From NCBI RefSeq assembly GCF_963676815.1, contig NZ_OY781365.1, forward strand, positions 3,692,501 to 3,756,500: a stretch of DNA of 64,000 nucleotides, written 5' to 3'. The notes below the pieces were generated by a model. The model searched no databases, had not been told where the DNA came from, and saw only the letters and a list, made by a program, of their open reading frames with translations. Below, piece by piece: positions 35,824-46,357 of the stretch; the stretch's first letter is position 1; each line of letters starts with the position of its first letter. Position numbers and translations under genes: made by a program. This DNA is from an uncultured Draconibacterium sp. GTDB lineage: Bacteria > Bacteroidota > Bacteroidia > Bacteroidales > Prolixibacteraceae.

Positions 35824-36687
35824 TCATTTTGATTTTGGAAAATATACCAGCGCCGGACTTTCAATTGAATTGATTAATTCCACGGTATCCGATACCGATA
35901 ATTGATTGTTTGGACTATCGTTAATTGCCAACAACATATCCTGGTGGTTGCGGTTAAAATAGTTACTAATAGTGTGATTTATATCTTTTCCCTCTAAAAT
36001 ATTAATGTCTAGTGTTGTGTTTGGTAGGTAAAACCCCGAAACCGCATCTTTCCATGCAATCGATTTTAGCTCCATAGTTGCATAGTTTTCGTTGCCAACT
36101 ACACCCACTGCGTCAATTGTTATTTTTAATCCATGAAATAGAAATTTGAGATTCGTTAATGACGAGAAATTATTTTGGTCAAGATTTAAAGGCATCAATG
36201 CATTTATATCTGCTTTAAATTTTTCGCCCGGTGGAACAACTAACGATGGAACACTCGCTTTTTTGATTAAACGCACAACCTCATCTGTTGTGTCCAGCAT
36301 GTTCTGATCTACTTCGGCATTGACTAAAAACAGACAGTCCTGGTTTTTTGCAAACTGTTTGTCAAGTTCATCCTCGAGGCTGTTTTTAACAACAACGCGG
36401 TTAATTTTTAGCGGATAATTTAAGCGCGATCCTTCTGCACTTAACACCTTATCCAAATTCCTTTTTGCCCGGGTAAGTTCTTGCTGAATCGTTTCCTCGT
36501 GACTGAGTGTATCTCCCGGGCTTATGCTTTGTGAATCGGATACCGAACTGTAAGTTCCCTGATGGCTTCTGGGATCGATGACATGCAGAATATCAACTTC
36601 TGATTCCAATTCTCGTGCTAACCGCAATCCGTATGGGATAATGGATTTGGCCGAATTGTTAATGTCGCTTAAAATAATTGTTTTCAT
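35824..36687 (-). CDS. Tandem universal stress protein (UspA-like)
   Basis: This 287-residue protein has two UspA-type halves. The first (1-155) starts KTIILSDINNSAKSIIPYGLRLARELESEVDILHVIDP and ends SVPSLVVPP. The second (160-287) is more diverged and ends ESPALVYFPKSK. The GxxGx(9)GS ATP-binding motif is not clear in either half, so nucleotide binding is uncertain. It is upstream of the SDR gene in a likely operon. The role is probably stress adaptation, a family-level statement only. Confidence 0.75.
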   Translation of the reverse strand: MKTIILSDINNSAKSIIPYGLRLARELESEVDILHVIDPRSHQGTYSSVSDSQSISPGDTLSHEETIQQELTRAKRNLDKVLSAEGSRLNYPLKINRVVVKNSLEDELDKQFAKNQDCLFLVNAEVDQNMLDTTDEVVRLIKKASVPSLVVPPGEKFKADINALMPLNLDQNNFSSLTNLKFLFHGLKITIDAVGVVGNENYATMELKSIAWKDAVSGFYLPNTTLDINILEGKDINHTISNYFNRNHQDMLLAINDSPNNQLSVSDTVELINSIESPALVYFPKSK

Positions 36688-37090
36688 GATGTTTTAATTT
36701 TTTTTGATTTTACAAATGTGTGAGTCGTTCTTCGTCTTCATTCTTGACGAGGTATTCAAACGAGTCGAGTCATTCCTGGTTCTCAAATGCCCTAATTTTA
36801 TTAATATTTTCAGTAGTCATTTGCAATTGTTTGATGATACCGGATAAATGGCAACAGCTGTTCCATAATAAACCGTAAGAGGTTTAAGTGTATCGACGCG
36901 CTCTGTTAGGCTTGCATAATGCAAGACGTGGTTTCCTGAAGTTTTTGAAAGTGGTTTTACTGCTGGGGAAATAGGAGGACACTTGAGGAGGATTCTCCCC
37001 AGAAAAACACCGCTTTATTATTGTAGAAAGGGACGTGATTATTTTTTTGAAAGAGATTTATACCACGAGCGGGCATTTTGATCAAATCAG
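36688..37090. other. Intergenic region with two inverted repeats
   Basis: No gene is seen. There is a near-perfect palindrome CTTGCATAATGCAAG (about 36913-36927) and an inverted pair CTGGGGA ... TCCCCAG (about 36962-37001). The region separates two minus-strand genes, so it holds the promoter of the stress-protein gene and the 3' end of the AraC-type regulator. Confidence 0.4.
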
Positions 37091-38014
37091 TTATTTGTAT
37101 GATTTGTTCATTTTGGTAAACGTGCCCGGGCTCGACCCGATGTGTTTTGTGAAAATCCTGGTGAAATAATACTGGTCGCTGTAACCAAGCCGATAAGCCA
37201 CTTCTTTAATTTTTAATGATTGACTGATTAAAAGTCGGATTGCTTCCTGCATTTTCAGGTTGATAAAGTAGTCCATTGGAGAGGTGCCTGTTTTATTTCT
37301 GAAGATTTTGGTGAGATGTGATTCCGACAATTTTACATGGTTTGAGATATCTGATATTTTTATTGTTTTATTAATGTTTTGCTGCATAAAAATAATGGCC
37401 TGATCAACAGGGTTTGTTCCCCGGTGTCCTTTTACTGCTCTGTAAGTTTCTATGTAAAAGAATGATGCAAGTAAAGCATTAAGGCTTAAATTGGCATAAT
37501 TTATATTTTCTCTTGAAAAACCGGATTCAAGTGCTGTTAAGCATTCGTCAAATTGTTTAATTCGGTCATCAATTCTTGATTTACTTGATTGTTTAATTTT
37601 GATAACTCTGCCATAATAATCCTTAAAGCCAGCACTTCGTTCTCCTTCGAAATGTAACCAGTAAATCGACCATGGATTAATTTTTGATGCCCAATAAGTG
37701 TGTGGCTTGTTAGAGTTAATGATGAAAAAACTGTTCGGTTCAAGATCATACTCCGTGTTATCAACCCGAATTGTCCCATTCCCATCAATGCAGTATATAA
37801 GTATGTTCTCTTGTATTCCTCGCTTTCTTCTTCTGTAGTGATGCTTCGCATGAGGATAAAATCCGATAGCGGTAATAAAAAGCTCATTAATTAATGGGTT
37901 TTCTTTAATGTTTTTCAAATGCTTTTTCGACAAAACAACACTTCTGTCTCCCGTAAAATTATCCGATTTGCCATCAATTGGTACTGTGGTAATATAGTCA
38001 GTTTCTTTGTTCAT
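37091..38014 (-). CDS. AraC-family transcriptional regulator of the PUL
   Basis: This 307-residue regulator has an N-terminal cupin-like sensing domain (about 55-170; ILIYCIDGNGTIRVDNTEYDLEPNSFFIINSNKPH). The C-terminal pair of AraC helix-turn-helix motifs lies at about 205-300 (ISDISNHVKLSESHLTKIFRNKTGTSPMDYF, then IKEVAYRLGYSDQYYFTRIF). It lies divergent from the first SusC gene across a 392-base region, so it most likely senses a released sugar and activates the locus. No hybrid two-component or ECF sigma/anti-sigma gene, the other common PUL regulators, is seen in the window. Confidence 0.85.
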   Translation of the reverse strand: MNKETDYITTVPIDGKSDNFTGDRSVVLSKKHLKNIKENPLINELFITAIGFYPHAKHHYRRRKRGIQENILIYCIDGNGTIRVDNTEYDLEPNSFFIINSNKPHTYWASKINPWSIYWLHFEGERSAGFKDYYGRVIKIKQSSKSRIDDRIKQFDECLTALESGFSRENINYANLSLNALLASFFYIETYRAVKGHRGTNPVDQAIIFMQQNINKTIKISDISNHVKLSESHLTKIFRNKTGTSPMDYFINLKMQEAIRLLISQSLKIKEVAYRLGYSDQYYFTRIFTKHIGSSPGTFTKMNKSYK

Positions 38015-38406
38015 TAGAATTTAGATATTCGGTTTGATTGAATTAAAGTTCAAAATAATCAGATTGTCAGATTTGCTGATGTTAAAAAATGTTTAGAGTC
38101 TAAAGGTAATGCATTTTTCTCTTTTTATTGCTTTTTGTTATATTTTTGTCTTCAAAGTTATAGAAGCCACAAAATCAGTGATATAGTATTTTTAATTTTA
38201 GTTTAATATAATGTTTTATTCGTCAAATTTGTAATATGTAATCATTGGTGTTATTTTGTATTTTAGGGAATAAAAGGCAAAATATTTGAAATGAAAAATC
38301 GGATAGTACAAAAAAATGTAAAATTATCCATTTACCCCGCGAGCTTATCTCCGTAATTTTGTAGCTGTTATTTTGAATAAATAAAACTGAATAAAATCTA
38401 AAGCTT
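38015..38406. promoter_or_regulatory. Divergent control region of the PUL
   Basis: This 392-base AT-rich region separates the AraC-type gene from the first SusC gene. TAATTTTG (38354-38361) fits the -7 consensus TAnnTTTG loosely and would give a leader of about 45 bases for the SusC gene. The AraC-binding sites would be expected here, but no clear direct-repeat pair was found by eye. Confidence 0.45.
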
Positions 38407-41400
38407 ATGAAATTAACGAGCAGGAATAGCATCGGCAATTTGTGTCTTCGACCTGTTTGGATTTTTCTTATTCTTTTTATGGTTTTTGGTGCCTTTAGTG
38501 CAAATGCATCTGATTATAGTAAAAGAGATAAGAATAATGCTATTCAACAAAGTGTAAAAATTTCGGGAACTATCGTTGACGATACAGATTTCCCGCTTCC
38601 CGGAGTAAGTATCGTGGTTCAAGGTACAACTACGGGGACAGTAACAGATGTTAATGGTACTTTTAGCCTGGAGGTTCCTCTCAATTCGGTGGTTGTGGTA
38701 TCGTACATCGGCTTCGGCTCTCAGGAATTCACCGTTTCAGGTGAGCAAACCGAATTCAATATCGTTTTATTAGAAGAAACCGAAAACCTTGAAGAGGTTG
38801 TTGTTGTGGGTTACGGAGTACAAAAGAAAGAAACCGTTACCGGTTCGTTATCTTCTGTATCTTCTGATGAACTGGTTGCACAGCCGGTTAGTAGTGTTTC
38901 TCAGGCTCTTGCCGGTCGGTTGCCGGGTTTGATTGCAAACCAATCGGGTGGACGTCCGGGTAAAGATGGAGCTACAATTAAAATTCGTGGTATCGGAACA
39001 CTCGATTCAGGAGCCGGTTCAAATCCATTAATATTAATTGATGGTATTGAGCGAGATCAGAATGCGCTAAACTTTCTTGATCCGAACGAAATTGAAAATC
39101 TTTCTATATTAAAGGATGCATCATCAACTGCAGTTTTTGGTGTGAGGGGAGCAAACGGTGTAATTCTGGTTACGACAAAACGTGGAAAAACCGGTCCGGC
39201 AAAAATTAACTACAAAGGTTCGATGGCCGTTATGGCACCAAGTTTTAAAATCGATCCGATCGATAGTTATGCACAAACAGGATTGGTTAATGAATATATG
39301 GGATTTGCCGCAAACTCTACCGATCCAACAGCTCCTTATCCACAATCGATAAGAGACCGTTTTAAAGGTGTTGCTGATGGTAATCCGTTAAATCCTAGTG
39401 ATCCGTATTTTTACCCAAGTACCAACTATGCTGATTTGATGCTTAAAGATTACGCTTTGCAACAACAGCATAATATTACTATTGGCGGAGGTACCGAGCG
39501 CTTAAAGTATTTTGCTTCGTTGGGTTATTTCAACCAGCAGGGGATGTTCGAAAACTTAAATCCGAATATCGATAAATCAACCAGTTATAAAAGGTATAAC
39601 TACCGTACAAACATCGACGTGAATATTACTAAAACCACGTTGGCAAAAGTGAATATCGGTGGTAGTTTTAACGAAAATATTTCGCTGGGACAAGCCGGTA
39701 GAGAGCCTGCCGAAGGTTTTTACTGGAACATGCTGGTTCACTCATCGCCATGGGATGGTTATGTTAATGACGACAAGGTTGTTTTGCTTCAGGATAATGC
39801 CAACTCGGTGTTGCTGAACAGCGATATGCGTGGTTACACTGTAGAACTACAAAATACAGCAGATTACAGTATTGTACTCGATCAGAAACTTGATTTTATT
39901 ACACAAGGTTTGTCGGTTAAAGGTACAGTATCGTTGGTAAGTTATTTCCAGAACTTTATTCGCAGAGACAAAGACGAGAAAAAACGTCCGTACTGGAGAC
40001 CTTATTTAAATGAGGATCAGAGTGTGAGTCTTTACCAGGTGCAGGAAGATGTGTTGCCGTACAACTCAACTTCTCAGAGCAAAACCCGGAAAGAGTATTA
40101 CGAATTAGCGCTGAATTATAACCGCAGTTTTAACGGAGGACACAATGTTACAGCATTAGCTTTGGTAAATGCCGATAAATCACACTTTACCGAGTCGTAC
40201 TGGAACGAAATTCCAAGAGCATATTTAGGAGTTGTTGGTCGTTTAACCTACAATTACGCCAATAAATACATGCTGGAATACAACCTTGGATACAATGGTT
40301 CAGAGAACTTTGCCGAAGGTAAACGTTTTGGTTTCTTCCCTGCCGTATCAGCCGGTTGGACCTTTACAGAAGAAAACTGGCTGAAGAATATAATCGGAGA
40401 AGAAATATTGACTTACGGTAAATTAAGATTCTCGTATGGTTTGGTTGGTAACGACAGAATGAACCAGCGTTTTTTGTATCTGCCGGATAAATACGTAATG
40501 AATAACACCGCTTACTACGGCTGGCGCGATACAGGAATCAATTTCGGTTTACCGGGCTCGATGGTTAATTATCCGATGGCTTATCAGGGCGCTGCCGGAA
40601 ACCCTAACGTTACCTGGGAAACTTCAACCAAAATCAACTATGGAGTTGACCTGAATTTCCTTGAAGGTAAACTTTCCGCCAAGTTCGATTATTTTACTGA
40701 AGACCGGAAAGATATTTTGATCAACCAGCAAGTGGTTCCAATCTATCAGCAAACCGGAGAACTGGCGCTTAACCTTGGACATGTAGAAAATTCGGGTTAC
40801 GAAATTGAAGTGGGCTGGAACCAAATGATAAAAGACACAAAGTTCTGGGTGAACTTAAATTACTCATTTGCCCGAAACAAAATTCTTGAAATGGATGAAC
40901 CACAGCAACCTTACGAGTACCGTATGCAAACCGGTCGCAGAGTAGGAGAGATGTGGGGATACCTGCAGGAAGATTTCTTTCAAACAGAAGCTGAAGCCAA
41001 TGCTTATCGCGATGAGCTTTGGGCAACTTACAGCAGTTTAAATCCGGGTGCAGATAAAGATTCGTATCAGGCTTATCAAATCTTTACTGCCGGACATGAT
41101 GTGTCGGCAGGAGACTTGAAGTTTATCGACCGAAATGGCGATGGATTGATCAATAACCTGGATGAAGGTTACCTTGATACACCAAGTTTCCCGGAGACCA
41201 TGTTTGGTTTGAACACCGGTTTCGAACACAAAGGATTCTCTTTTTCTGTTCTGTTGCAGGGAGCTTCTAACTATTCAATCAATACAAGAACAAACTATAA
41301 TCCAACGCCTAATAAAGGAACGATACTCGATTTTGTAATGGATCGGTACACGCCTGAAAAATATGCAGCCGGTGAAAGCATAAAATACCCGCGTTTGCTG

Positions 41401-41670
41401 AATACAAACGACAACTGGAAATACGCCGGAACCTACTGGATTAAAGATGCCACATATTTAAGACTTAAGAATGTGGAGCTTGGATATACATTTGATTCTG
41501 ATGTGAAGCTTATTAAAGATTTAGGATTAAGCAGTTTGCGGATTTTTGCTAACGGAATGGATTTACTCACGTTCACAAAAATCGAAAACATTGATCCGGA
41601 AACGACTAACGGAGTATTGCGTTACCCAAGATCGCGAGTGTTTAACCTTGGTGTAAATGTGCAATTTTAA
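38407..41670 (+). CDS. SusC-like TonB-dependent outer-membrane receptor 1
   Basis: This 1087-residue receptor has an N-terminal export signal (about 12-36), a carboxypeptidase-regulatory-like domain (about 48-125; VKISGTIVDDTDFPLPGVSIVVQGTTTGTVTDVNG), and a TonB-box-like EEVVVVGYG. The plug (DALIDG-type GIERDQNALNFLDPNEIENLSILKDASSTAVFGVRGANGVILVTTKRGK) and a long beta-barrel ending in F follow (RVFNLGVNVQF). SusC proteins pull oligosaccharides through the outer membrane with energy from TonB. The partner SusD follows 16 bases downstream. This is the first gene of the locus. Confidence 0.92.
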   Translation: MKLTSRNSIGNLCLRPVWIFLILFMVFGAFSANASDYSKRDKNNAIQQSVKISGTIVDDTDFPLPGVSIVVQGTTTGTVTDVNGTFSLEVPLNSVVVVSYIGFGSQEFTVSGEQTEFNIVLLEETENLEEVVVVGYGVQKKETVTGSLSSVSSDELVAQPVSSVSQALAGRLPGLIANQSGGRPGKDGATIKIRGIGTLDSGAGSNPLILIDGIERDQNALNFLDPNEIENLSILKDASSTAVFGVRGANGVILVTTKRGKTGPAKINYKGSMAVMAPSFKIDPIDSYAQTGLVNEYMGFAANSTDPTAPYPQSIRDRFKGVADGNPLNPSDPYFYPSTNYADLMLKDYALQQQHNITIGGGTERLKYFASLGYFNQQGMFENLNPNIDKSTSYKRYNYRTNIDVNITKTTLAKVNIGGSFNENISLGQAGREPAEGFYWNMLVHSSPWDGYVNDDKVVLLQDNANSVLLNSDMRGYTVELQNTADYSIVLDQKLDFITQGLSVKGTVSLVSYFQNFIRRDKDEKKRPYWRPYLNEDQSVSLYQVQEDVLPYNSTSQSKTRKEYYELALNYNRSFNGGHNVTALALVNADKSHFTESYWNEIPRAYLGVVGRLTYNYANKYMLEYNLGYNGSENFAEGKRFGFFPAVSAGWTFTEENWLKNIIGEEILTYGKLRFSYGLVGNDRMNQRFLYLPDKYVMNNTAYYGWRDTGINFGLPGSMVNYPMAYQGAAGNPNVTWETSTKINYGVDLNFLEGKLSAKFDYFTEDRKDILINQQVVPIYQQTGELALNLGHVENSGYEIEVGWNQMIKDTKFWVNLNYSFARNKILEMDEPQQPYEYRMQTGRRVGEMWGYLQEDFFQTEAEANAYRDELWATYSSLNPGADKDSYQAYQIFTAGHDVSAGDLKFIDRNGDGLINNLDEGYLDTPSFPETMFGLNTGFEHKGFSFSVLLQGASNYSINTRTNYNPTPNKGTILDFVMDRYTPEKYAAGESIKYPRLLNTNDNWKYAGTYWIKDATYLRLKNVELGYTFDSDVKLIKDLGLSSLRIFANGMDLLTFTKIENIDPETTNGVLRYPRSRVFNLGVNVQF

Positions 41671-41686
41671 TTGAAAACAGAATATC

Positions 41687-43504
41687 ATGAAAAAGAATAG
41701 AATACATCAGATAATACAAGCTTGTTTAATAATATTGATTACGCTTTCTGTATTTTCTTGCCAGGAAGATTTTCTGGAAAAACCTGCAGGAGCCGATATT
41801 ACATTAGACACTGTGTTTGCATCGACAAACAATGCGCAACAGCTCATATTTTCGCTTTATCACGACGAGTATTTTGGGGCAGATAACATTAACCAGAGTT
41901 GGTGGGACGGTTACCTCAGCTGGTCGGATATTGGTGAACAAATGTATGTTCCGAATATTAGCGATAACCAGTACATGAAATATGTAAACGGTACGTTGAG
42001 TTCGACTACAAGCCAGATTTATCCACTCGATAAATTATACCTGGCGGTAAGAAATTGTAATACATTTATTGAAAAAGCAGGCGGTATTCCTACCGGATCT
42101 TCAACCGAGCGCGAATATGTACAGCGTATGCTTGGAGAAGCACATTCACACATTGCTTACCAATATTTTAAAGGTTTTAAAGTTTGGGGTAGTTTGCCCT
42201 GGATCAGCACACGATTGGAAGGTGGAGAAGAACCAATTCCAAGAGCTGCTTTTAGCGATATGATTGATAGTATGGTTTATCACCTCGATATTGCGGCTAA
42301 CTTGTTACCCGATCAGTGGGAAGACCGCTGGACCGGACGTTTTACAAGTGTTGCGGCCAAAGCATTAAAAGCAAAAATTCTGGTTTACGCAGCCAGCCCG
42401 CTTTACAACGGACCTACACCTGCCTATGCTGCCGGATACGAACATCCTGAAGTATTGGGTTACGGAAATTCTGATGATCAGCGCTGGCAACGAGCTGCTA
42501 CAGCATGTAAAGAAGCAATTGACGCTGCGCACGCAGCAGGGCATGCACTTTATTCCGGTGGTGGTACAGAGCATAATATTTACGAGTTGGCCATTAATTT
42601 AACCGACGAGCATATCATTTACCAGCGGTTCGATCCGGGTAACTCCGAAGGTGGTTGGGAATATACGCACAACATGATGAACTGGCCATACGGAATTGGT
42701 TGGTACAACCGCGTTGACGTAACTTATCAGCCAACTTTTCAGCATGTTGACAGCTACCAGATGATTAATGGTAAATTCCCGATTTCAGGTTACGAAAACG
42801 GAGACGGAACTAAACCGATTATCTCGGCTGCCGGTATCGAAGCGGGTTATACTGATCAGGAATACTGGAAAGACAGAGACCCGCGTTTTGCCCAAAATGT
42901 AGTTTATCACGGTTCTGAATTTGGAACAAGTTATAATGACAAGCTGATCAATTTTGATATTGATCCATCGGTTCCGGACAGAACACATGGCGACTGGACC
43001 GAATTTAAAACCAGCTTTATGGTTCGCAAATTCGTAAACGAGGAACTGGGAGCAGGACCATCAGTGGTTTACGCACCGGTACACCCAATAATTCGTTTGG
43101 CAGATTTGTACCTGCTTTATGCAGAAGCATTAAGTGAAGCCAATAACGGACCTAACGCCGAAGCTATTCAGTATTTGAATGAAGTAAGATCGCGTTCGGG
43201 AATGCCTGGTTACGATGCGAATAACTATCCTGGTAATTCTGCCAGAGAGCAGTTCCATAATGCAATTAAGTACGAGCGTTCAGTAGAATTCTTCCTTGAA
43301 GGACAACGCTATTTCGACCTGCGGAGATGGAAAGAAGGAGATGAGCTGCAACTGGATATGGTTGGTGCTATCATTAACAATGGAGTTGTATCGAGAAGTA
43401 AGGTCAACTGGGTTGATTTCTTCGAGGATAAATACTACTTCCATCCATTGCATAACGATTGGGTTAATAATACTCCGGGACTATACCAAAATCCAAAGTA
43501 CTAA
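41687..43504 (+). CDS. SusD-like surface glycan-binding lipoprotein 1
   Basis: This 605-residue lipoprotein has a signal ending at a lipobox cysteine (about residue 25, FSCQEDFLEKPAG). The SusD/RagB body has N-terminal helices with TPR-like character and the C-terminal SusD motif region (PIIRLADLYLLYAEALSEANNG ... YLNEVRSRSGMPGYDANNYP ... ERSVEFFLEGQRYFDLRRWKEGDEL). SusD caps the SusC barrel and binds the glycan. It is intact and in the normal SusC-SusD order. Confidence 0.92.
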   Translation: MKKNRIHQIIQACLIILITLSVFSCQEDFLEKPAGADITLDTVFASTNNAQQLIFSLYHDEYFGADNINQSWWDGYLSWSDIGEQMYVPNISDNQYMKYVNGTLSSTTSQIYPLDKLYLAVRNCNTFIEKAGGIPTGSSTEREYVQRMLGEAHSHIAYQYFKGFKVWGSLPWISTRLEGGEEPIPRAAFSDMIDSMVYHLDIAANLLPDQWEDRWTGRFTSVAAKALKAKILVYAASPLYNGPTPAYAAGYEHPEVLGYGNSDDQRWQRAATACKEAIDAAHAAGHALYSGGGTEHNIYELAINLTDEHIIYQRFDPGNSEGGWEYTHNMMNWPYGIGWYNRVDVTYQPTFQHVDSYQMINGKFPISGYENGDGTKPIISAAGIEAGYTDQEYWKDRDPRFAQNVVYHGSEFGTSYNDKLINFDIDPSVPDRTHGDWTEFKTSFMVRKFVNEELGAGPSVVYAPVHPIIRLADLYLLYAEALSEANNGPNAEAIQYLNEVRSRSGMPGYDANNYPGNSAREQFHNAIKYERSVEFFLEGQRYFDLRRWKEGDELQLDMVGAIINNGVVSRSKVNWVDFFEDKYYFHPLHNDWVNNTPGLYQNPKY

Positions 43505-43516
43505 CCAGACTAATCA

Positions 43517-46255
43517 ATGAATATTATGAGAAAATATATAAATAAAATAGTATTACTTGTTATCTCTGTGCTGGCATCGTTTTGCGTATGGGCTCAAAAC
43601 GATTCGTTGGAGGTAACCGAAGTAAATCGAAATGCCGACGTAAATATTGCTTACGGTGTACAGGCGAAGCGTAATGTTTCTTCGTCTATGTCTACTGTTT
43701 CGGGCGAAGAGCTTTCGAAAGGTGCAATAAGTAACTTTGGCAACACCCTTTATGGTAAACTGGCCGGTTTATCGGTAATGCAGGGGTCAGGAGAGCCGGG
43801 GTATAATTTACCCACACTACGAATAAGAGGTGCCAGTGGCGATCCTTTAGTGATGATTGACGGCTTCGAGAGAGATTTAACTTATTTAAATCCCGAAGAA
43901 GTTGAATCAGTTTCTGTACTTAAAGATGCTGCTGCAGTGGCTTTGTATGGAATGAAAGCTGCTAACGGAGCAATTCTTATTACAACAAAAAGAGGAAAAG
44001 TAGAAAAGAACAGGATTGATATTAGTATTCAATCGGGTCTTCAAAGTCCGACCAATACAATTGATATTTTAGGATCGCGCGATTATATGAGCTTATATAA
44101 TCAGGCAGCAATGAACGATGGACTGAGCGCAAAATATTCAGACGCCGATATCGCTGCTGCAGGAACATCACCATTGTATCCCGACGTGGATTGGTACGAT
44201 CAGGTGGTGAAAAATTCATCGAATATTTCGAGAGCGAACGTTGGAATTGAAGGTGGTTCTGATTTTATCCAATATTTTGTAAATGTTGGTTTCTTGTACA
44301 ACAACGGAATTTATAAGCCGGAAAACCCGGATATGAAAGCCAACGCCAACCTTACCCAATTGAATTTGCGTTCGAATATTGACATTAATATTTCAAGCAG
44401 TACAAAGTTTTCGATGGACTTATCGGGAATGATGAATAATAACACATTCCCTTCTTATTCGGCCAGCGAAATCTGGACAGCTTTGCTAACGCTTCCACCG
44501 AATGCATTTAATGTTACCAACCCTAACGGAAGTTACGGAGGTACATCTTTGTTGCTGAACAATCCGTATGCAATGATCGAGTACGGTGGACGTAACAGTT
44601 CGGTTAACAGCTTTTTGAATGCCGGTTTTACACTTACTCAAAAACTGGATTTTATCACCGAAGGACTAGCCGCTGGTATCAGCTACGTATTGGATAACGG
44701 ATCGGTTAACAGCGATGGAAACTGGAGGTATTTCCCATATTCGCAAATTGCGTCGGGAAGTAATGGCGATTACAGTTACTACTCGTACCGCGAAGATTCT
44801 CCATACAATGTTTGGAGTAATGCAAGCAGTACACGAAATAACGTTTTCAGTGCAAATATCACCTACGATATGGTTACAGAAGGTGATAACGATTTGAGTG
44901 TGATCCTGCGTTACCAGGGCGATAAAGAATATCGCGAGAATACCGATTTGTCGCCATATCTAACTAATAATTACGCGGCACGGATACAATATGCGCATGC
45001 CAATAAATACCTGTTGGAAGCATCGGCCAGCTACTTTGGTTCCGATCAGTATGCCGATGGAGATAAGTACGGATTCTTTCCGTCAGTCTCTGCAGGTTGG
45101 GTTTTCTCAAACGAAGATTTTATTGGCGAGGACAGTAACATCAACTTTGGTAAATTAAGAGCATCTTACGGTATAACCGGTTTAAACCGCTACGTAAACG
45201 GAAGATATCCTTTCAGACAGTTTTATGTTGATGGCGGCTCGTTCCCAATTGGTACAGGCTGGGATATGATTTATGGTATTCAGCCGGGAATGTTAGCCAA
45301 TTCCGATATTCAGTGGGAAATTTCAAAGAAACTAAATATTGGTATCGATCTGGAAATGTTTGATCATCTGACTTTTGGTTTCGATTACTTCCAGGATAAA
45401 CGAACGGATGTGTTATACATCGATTACAACCACCCATCAGTAACCGGAGCAGATTTGCCTTACGAAAACATTGGTAAACTCACCAATTCAGGATTTGAAT
45501 TTGAGTTAGGATACACTTCAAGAGAGAAGGAACTAAAATGGCACTCGAACCTGGTGTTCTCGTATTTTGATAATACCATTGATGAAATGGGAGAGTCGTT
45601 GAACGGAGGAGATTTAGAGCACTTAAACAAAACAGGAAATTCTGTTTCTACAGTTTATGGTTACCGGGTTGTGGGAACATTCGAGAGTGAAAGCGATATT
45701 CAGTCTTCACCAACGCAAACTTTTGGTACTCCTCGTGTAGGCGATTTGAAGTATGCTGATTTAAACAACGACCAGGTAATCGATTCGAGAGATATGACTG
45801 CCATTGGCGATAACATCGGGAATATTGATGTTGGTTTGAATCTGGGAGTTGAGTACAAAGGTTTCGATTTGGAAGCCATGCTGCAAGGACAGTTCAATCG
45901 CGATGTTGTGCTTTCAGACAGTGAGCTTTACCAACCGTTCTTAACCGGCAATGCTGCCACCGAAATTGTAAACGAAAGCGACTTTCCAACATTGTCGCTA
46001 ACTAATACAAATAATTACCAGGCTTCTTCGTACTGGGTACGAAAAGGCGATTTTATCAAATTGCGTAACATCGAGCTTGGTTATTCGCTGTCGGAGAATA
46101 TAACAAACCGTCTTGGAATGGAAAAAGTAAGGTTCTTCGTGCGCGGCGTAAATGTGCTGACACTTAGTGATTGGGACTACACAGATCCTGAATATATTGG
46201 AATCGGATACCCTCCGATGAAATCATATTTCCTGGGTTTAAATCTTAACTTTTAA
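43517..46255 (+). CDS. SusC-like TonB-dependent receptor 2, without the regulatory domain
   Basis: This 912-residue receptor has a signal peptide (the ATG at 43517 or 43526 is possible; the hydrophobic core VLLVISVLASFCVWA fits both). The plug contains LYGKLAGLSVMQGSGEPGYNLPTLRIRGASGDPLVMIDGFERDLTYLNPEEVESVSVLKDAAAVALYGMKAANGAILITTKRGK, and the barrel ends in F. The usual N-terminal carboxypeptidase-regulatory-like domain is missing: the mature protein starts with a short stretch (QNDSLEVTEVNRNADVNIAYGVQ) and goes straight to the plug. It may handle a different oligomer from receptor 1. Confidence 0.9.
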   Translation: MNIMRKYINKIVLLVISVLASFCVWAQNDSLEVTEVNRNADVNIAYGVQAKRNVSSSMSTVSGEELSKGAISNFGNTLYGKLAGLSVMQGSGEPGYNLPTLRIRGASGDPLVMIDGFERDLTYLNPEEVESVSVLKDAAAVALYGMKAANGAILITTKRGKVEKNRIDISIQSGLQSPTNTIDILGSRDYMSLYNQAAMNDGLSAKYSDADIAAAGTSPLYPDVDWYDQVVKNSSNISRANVGIEGGSDFIQYFVNVGFLYNNGIYKPENPDMKANANLTQLNLRSNIDINISSSTKFSMDLSGMMNNNTFPSYSASEIWTALLTLPPNAFNVTNPNGSYGGTSLLLNNPYAMIEYGGRNSSVNSFLNAGFTLTQKLDFITEGLAAGISYVLDNGSVNSDGNWRYFPYSQIASGSNGDYSYYSYREDSPYNVWSNASSTRNNVFSANITYDMVTEGDNDLSVILRYQGDKEYRENTDLSPYLTNNYAARIQYAHANKYLLEASASYFGSDQYADGDKYGFFPSVSAGWVFSNEDFIGEDSNINFGKLRASYGITGLNRYVNGRYPFRQFYVDGGSFPIGTGWDMIYGIQPGMLANSDIQWEISKKLNIGIDLEMFDHLTFGFDYFQDKRTDVLYIDYNHPSVTGADLPYENIGKLTNSGFEFELGYTSREKELKWHSNLVFSYFDNTIDEMGESLNGGDLEHLNKTGNSVSTVYGYRVVGTFESESDIQSSPTQTFGTPRVGDLKYADLNNDQVIDSRDMTAIGDNIGNIDVGLNLGVEYKGFDLEAMLQGQFNRDVVLSDSELYQPFLTGNAATEIVNESDFPTLSLTNTNNYQASSYWVRKGDFIKLRNIELGYSLSENITNRLGMEKVRFFVRGVNVLTLSDWDYTDPEYIGIGYPPMKSYFLGLNLNF

Positions 46256-46357
46256 TAAAGAATAGATATGAAACGAGCAAAACAAAATATGCAACAAAGG
46301 AGCATCATTAATAGCGAGTTCCATGAGTTACCTTTGGAAGTAAACAATATTAAACGA

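Noticed and set aside
46268..46357. Upstream ATG for the second SusD gene
   Set aside because: The 30 extra residues are polar and charged and would displace the lipoprotein signal from the N-terminus.
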